A stretch of DNA of 8,023 bases, taken from Campylobacteraceae bacterium (GTDB lineage: Bacteria; Campylobacterota; Campylobacteria; Campylobacterales; Sulfurovaceae). The stretch's first letter is position 1. The number at the start of each line of letters is the position of its first letter. The notes under the pieces are model-generated. The model was not told the DNA's origin. It did no database searches and was given only the letters and a program-made list of their open reading frames with translations. A program made the position numbers and the translations under genes. Positions 5,789 through 8,023 of the stretch are shown one piece after another. Where the stretch lies: positions 1 to 8,023 of the forward strand of contig JALSHP010000376.1 in NCBI GenBank assembly GCA_026982175.1. The letters run 5' to 3'.

Positions 5789-5821
5789 TATTTTATCTTA
5801 TCTATTTATATGGGGATTTAT

Positions 5822-6643
5822 ATGGAATATTGGAATCATATCTATGAACACTTTAATCCTGTGGCACTGGACTTGGGGTTTATCTCGGTTCATTGGTATG
5901 GTATTATGTACATTTCAGCACTCTTGGTGGCATTATGGTTTGCTAAGTGGATTATTAAAAGAGACAAGATGCCCATTAGTGAAGAGACCATTGATGCTTA
6001 TTTTATTTGGATAGAAGTGGGGATTATTGTGGGGGCTAGGGTGTGGTATATTCTCTTTTATGACCCCAATACCATGTACTATCTAACGCAACCATGGCAG
6101 ATATTTAACCCCTTTTCTAATGGTGAGTTTGTCGGCATACGTGGCATGAGTTATCATGGAGCAGTAGTAGGGGCGGCTATTGGCTCTTACCTGTTTGCAA
6201 GAAGAAACCCTGGACAGATTTATAAAATCTTAGATGTTGTCGCCTTAGCTGTCCCTGTGGGCTTTGTTTTTGGACGCATAGGAAACTTTTTAAATCAAGA
6301 GTTAGTAGGTCGTGCTACCGATGTTCCTTGGGGCATTTATGTGGACGGTGTTTTACGCCATCCTTCTCAACTCTATGAGGGGTTTTTAGAAGGAATTCTA
6401 ATTGCCATTATTATCTATGCTATTAGAAAAAGAAGAACTTTTGATGGTGCATTAGTAGGGGTTTACGGAGTGCTGTATGGTGTGGCAAGATTTACAGTAG
6501 AGTTTTGGCGTGAGGCCGATGTACAATTGGGCTATTATGGTGGCTGGATAACCATGGGGCAAATCCAAAGTTTGGTGATGATACTGCTCTCTGTTGGCAT
6601 CTATTTCTATTTTAAAAAAGTCTCCATCAAGTCTATAAATTAG
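5822..6643 (+). CDS. lgt: Phosphatidylglycerol--prolipoprotein diacylglyceryl transferase
   Basis: This inner-membrane enzyme moves a diacylglyceryl group from phosphatidylglycerol to the lipobox Cys of prolipoproteins, the first step of lipoprotein maturation. I chose ATG 5822 (273 residues, MEYWNHIYEHF) over the in-frame ATG at 5810 because GGGGA (5812-5816) lies 5 nt before it. Numbered from 5822, the family signatures are: RGMSYHGAVVG (about 106-116, catalytic-region His), GRIGNFLNQELVGRATDVPWG (about 153-173, the Lgt signature), RHPSQLYEG (about 180-188) and RFTVEFWREAD with WITMGQIQS (about 223-250). Hydrophobic segments near the start (GIMYISALLVALWFAKWII), the middle and the C-terminus (SLVMILLSVGIYFYF) fit the seven-helix topology. 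Two predicted substrates, the CAP and lysozyme-like lipoproteins, are encoded in this window. The YgjP-like gene follows after 34 bp and may be co-transcribed. The call is secure. Confidence 0.97.
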   Translation: MEYWNHIYEHFNPVALDLGFISVHWYGIMYISALLVALWFAKWIIKRDKMPISEETIDAYFIWIEVGIIVGARVWYILFYDPNTMYYLTQPWQIFNPFSNGEFVGIRGMSYHGAVVGAAIGSYLFARRNPGQIYKILDVVALAVPVGFVFGRIGNFLNQELVGRATDVPWGIYVDGVLRHPSQLYEGFLEGILIAIIIYAIRKRRTFDGALVGVYGVLYGVARFTVEFWREADVQLGYYGGWITMGQIQSLVMILLSVGIYFYFKKVSIKSIN

Positions 6644-6677
6644 TCGCTGTGACTTTGTTATGAGTGGTTTATAGTTT

Positions 6678-7373
6678 ATGCAATTCAAACTAAAAAATAA
6701 CCAAAAAATTTCCCTAGAAATACTACGAAAACCAAAACTAAAAAACATCAATTTACGCATCACGCCAAAGGGTGTGGTGGTGTCGGCAAACAAACGAATG
6801 CCTTTGGCTGACATTGAAGCTTTTGTATTGTCCAAATCAGATTGGTTGAGTAAACACCTTAAAAATCAAGAAGCACAAGAGAAAAAACGGCTTTTTATCA
6901 CAGGTAATGAGGTCTATTTTAAAGGTGAAGCATTTATATTGGAGTGTGTGGAAATGCAAAGGCATGATGTGACTTTAGAACTTTGTGAGAAGAAGTTTTT
7001 AATTAAAATGCCTCATAACACCAGCCAAATAACTTTGCAAGAACTCTTTAACGATTTTTATAAAAAAGAAGCCGTAATGCATATTACTCCTTTGGTTGAA
7101 GATTGGGTAAAGAAGATGAAACTGTACCCTAAAGGCATAGCTTTTAGAAAAACCACACGACAATGGGGAAGCTGTAGCTCTCAAAATAGTCTCTCTTTTA
7201 GCTACTATCTTATGAAGTTGCCCTTGCACATTATTGAGTATGTGGTGGTACATGAATTGGCTCACATACAAGAAAAAAATCACTCTACAAACTTTTGGGC
7301 ATTGGTTGAGGAATTTTTACCGAACTATAAAGAAGTAGTTAAAAAGCTTCGGGAGTTTGAGAGGGTTTTTTAG
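6678..7373 (+). CDS. YgjP-like zinc metallopeptidase (DUF45, M48-type)
   Basis: This predicted soluble zinc metallopeptidase has 231 residues, normal for the YgjP/DUF45 family. The N-terminal part (about 12-60) contains the conserved ILRKPKLKNINLRITPKG strand region. The C-terminal catalytic part has RKTTRQWGSCSSQNSLSF (157-174), then YVVVHELAHIQEKNHSTNFW (188-207). His192 and His196 of HELAH, with His202, are the likely zinc ligands and Glu193 the catalytic base. The LPNY motif (214-217) is also typical. There is no signal peptide or membrane segment, so it should be cytoplasmic. The physiological substrate of this family is poorly known. The start ATG at 6678 has only a weak ribosome binding site; it lies 34 bp after lgt with no terminator seen between, so the two may form an operon. 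It ends 11 bp before the fold-back element at 7385. Confidence 0.92.
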   Translation: MQFKLKNNQKISLEILRKPKLKNINLRITPKGVVVSANKRMPLADIEAFVLSKSDWLSKHLKNQEAQEKKRLFITGNEVYFKGEAFILECVEMQRHDVTLELCEKKFLIKMPHNTSQITLQELFNDFYKKEAVMHITPLVEDWVKKMKLYPKGIAFRKTTRQWGSCSSQNSLSFSYYLMKLPLHIIEYVVVHELAHIQEKNHSTNFWALVEEFLPNYKEVVKKLREFERVF

Positions 7374-7384
7374 TGGATTATTAT

Positions 7385-7417
7385 TAACCTGAGTTCGACG
7401 GAATATCATAGTCACAA
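7385..7417 (+). repeat. Left terminal inverted repeat of the MITE-like element
   Basis: 33 bp, identical to the reverse complement of 7621-7653 except at one position (T7406 against the complement of G7632). It starts 12 bp after the stop codon of the YgjP-like gene. Confidence 0.85.
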
Positions 7418-7512
7418 TTTTACGAGGTTTTTCATAGGCAATGTCACATTTTTGCAGGACTAACTGGTTAATTTAAAAAAATGTGTCTAAGCATATGGGA
7501 AACCTCATAAAA
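7418..7512. repeat. Internal long hairpin of the MITE-like element
   Basis: 7418-7439 pairs with 7491-7512 (18 of 22 matches plus two possible G-U pairs) and continues with 7442-7453 against 7476-7487 around a roughly 22-nt loop. A weaker second arm, 7522-7540 with 7600-7619, occupies the right half. Together with the terminal repeats this gives a Y-shaped fold. Confidence 0.55.
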
Positions 7513-7620
7513 CCCGAAGGGAAGCCTAAAAATAGGCAATCTTTCCTAAATAAAATTCTTGAATTAGCTACGGCTAGTCCTACAAATTTAATTTTGAAAA
7601 TCTTACCTATTTTTAGACTT

Positions 7621-7653
7621 TTGTGACTATGGTATTCCGTCGAACTCAGGTTA
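7621..7653 (-). repeat. Right terminal inverted repeat of the MITE-like element
   Basis: 33 bp partner of 7385-7417. Its outer edge directly touches the TAA stop (7654-7656, minus strand) of the pseudouridine synthase gene, so transposition appears to have landed exactly at that gene's end. Confidence 0.85.
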
Positions 7654-8023
7654 TTAGTTCTTCAAATTCCCCATCAAACGTTTCTCTTCATCAAGTGTAA
7701 GATAACGCCATTTTCCTAGTTCAAGGTCAAGCTCAAAGCTACCGATGCTTACGCGTTTTAAATCTAAAACTTTTAAAGATGTGCCAAACTTAGGGTCACT
7801 AAGCGTTCCAAAAAGCCGACGGATGTGTCGATTTTTCCCTTCGTCAATCTTGACCCTTAGTTTAGTTTTTGCTCCACCTTTACTGATTTTTTTCACCTCT
7901 AGGGCTTTGAGAATATCGTCTTTGTTTTTTACCCCTTGTTTTGCTAGGTCAATATGGGTTTGTGTGACATGCCCTCTTACCCAAATCTCGTAGGTTTTAA
8001 TGCAGTTAGCAGGTTTGGTTAAG
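7654..8023 (-). CDS. RsuA/RluB-family rRNA pseudouridine synthase, C-terminal part (5' cut by window edge)
   Basis: The minus-strand frame is open from the window edge and encodes 122 residues before TAA at 7656-7654. A GTG at 7896 could be mistaken for a start, but the conserved frame continues upstream of it. Visible motifs are KTYEIWVRGHV (about 9-19), the family strand that follows the catalytic Asp region, then KLRVKIDEGKNRHIRRLF (about 57-74), matching the EGKNRQIRRM signature of RsuA/RluB/RluE/RluF enzymes, and IGSFELDLELGKWRYLT (about 91-107). These enzymes convert specific uridines in rRNA to pseudouridine. The catalytic Asp and any N-terminal S4 domain lie outside the window, so RluB versus a sibling cannot be decided. 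The C-terminus looks intact despite the mobile element touching its stop codon. Confidence 0.88.
   Translation of the reverse strand, partial: LTKPANCIKTYEIWVRGHVTQTHIDLAKQGVKNKDDILKALEVKKISKGGAKTKLRVKIDEGKNRHIRRLFGTLSDPKFGTSLKVLDLKRVSIGSFELDLELGKWRYLTLDEEKRLMGNLKN

Larger units (their letters stand above)
5493..5821. other. Intergenic region between the two-component operon and lgt
   Basis: About 330 bp with no long ORF. Seen in it are: the minus-strand promoter and ribosome binding site of the response regulator (5499-5538), a 19-codon ORF behind a consensus Shine-Dalgarno (5601-5674), three imperfect purine-rich repeats CAAAGGAGG (5599-5607), CAAGGGAGT (5624-5632) and CAAAGGAGT (5639-5647), a small hairpin AGACA/TGTCT (5684-5699), an inverted repeat ATTAAC-5 bp-GTTAAT (5745-5761), and the lgt promoter at 5783-5788. 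No tRNA-like sequence or known riboswitch was recognised. Confidence 0.6.
7385..7653. mobile_element. MITE-like non-autonomous element with 33-bp terminal inverted repeats
   Basis: A 269-bp element bounded by terminal inverted repeats (7385-7417 and 7621-7653) that match at 32 of 33 positions. The outer sequence reads TAACCTGAGTTCGACGG inward from each end. The interior has no ORF of note and no transposase remnant I can recognise, so it would depend on a transposase elsewhere. The interior folds into two further arms: 7418-7453 against 7476-7512, and 7522-7540 against 7600-7619. A TA dinucleotide flanks ACCTGAG at both ends, which would fit a 2-bp TA target duplication (IS630/Tc1-like). Alternatively, ATTATT (7380-7385) against ATTAGT (7653-7658) would be an imperfect 6-bp duplication. 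The parent IS family is therefore undecided. It lies between two convergent genes and could serve them both as a transcript-end hairpin. Confidence 0.75.

Noticed and set aside
6452..6835. Minus-strand ORF of 127 codons across the lgt / YgjP-like junction
   Set aside because: It lies antisense to two well-conserved genes and its translation shows no recognisable motif.
2749..7373. A previously undescribed multi-gene defence or secretion system
   Set aside because: The genes are recognisable housekeeping or envelope genes on mixed strands with separate promoters; there is no nuclease, helicase, toxin-antitoxin or reverse transcriptase signature.
7418..7620. Riboswitch or CRISPR-like array inside the region 7385-7653
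   Set aside because: There are no regularly spaced repeats, no known riboswitch core, and the region lies downstream of both flanking genes; the terminal inverted repeats fit a mobile element better.
7654..7896. An 80-residue gene starting at GTG 7896 on the minus strand
   Set aside because: The same frame continues to the window edge with conserved pseudouridine synthase sequence (KTYEIWVRGHV), so the GTG is internal.

Overview
The window is AT-rich, gene-dense bacterial chromosome. The best fit is Campylobacterota (epsilonproteobacteria) of the Sulfurovum/Sulfurimonas kind. The reasons are the agmatine deiminase plus N-carbamoylputrescine amidase route to putrescine, an ArsR/ArsS-like two-component pair with a 1-nt overlap, A/T-rich codon choice, and promoters that show a -10 (often TGn-extended) but no clear -35. 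The taxon is inferred from gene content; there is no rRNA or other marker here.

Layout. 1-877 (+): agmatine deiminase aguA, cut at its 5' end by the window edge. 878-1010: gap between convergent genes holding a two-armed fold-back element (900-984) and a small palindrome (985-1003). 1011-1637 (-): CAP/SCP-domain lipoprotein. 1638-1786: divergent promoter region. 1787-2659 (+): N-carbamoylputrescine amidase aguB. 2749-3606 (+): lipoprotein with a T4-lysozyme-like motif. 3595-5477 (-): sensor kinase and response regulator, with the kinase 3' end overlapping the lipoprotein 3' end by 12 bp. About 5493-5821: intergenic region with promoters for both flanking genes and a possible 19-codon ORF with a perfect ribosome binding site. 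5822-6643 (+): lgt. 6678-7373 (+): YgjP-like zinc metalloprotease. 7385-7653: MITE-like element with 33-bp terminal inverted repeats. 7654-8023 (-): C-terminal part of an RsuA/RluB-type pseudouridine synthase, cut by the window edge.

How the genes relate. AguA and AguB catalyse consecutive steps (agmatine to N-carbamoylputrescine to putrescine) and are encoded close together, but an oppositely oriented lipoprotein gene lies between them. There is a cell-envelope theme: two predicted lipoproteins (CAP and lysozyme-like), the enzyme that lipidates such proteins (Lgt), and a membrane sensor kinase.

Points most worth a second look: the response regulator appears to lack a normal start codon at the right place (probable ATT or ATA start); the 269-bp fold-back element touches the stop codon of the pseudouridine synthase; a second, unrelated two-armed fold-back sequence follows aguA; a tiny ORF lies behind a consensus Shine-Dalgarno sequence; and the lipoprotein carries a lysozyme signature. 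No complete novel multi-gene system is evident.
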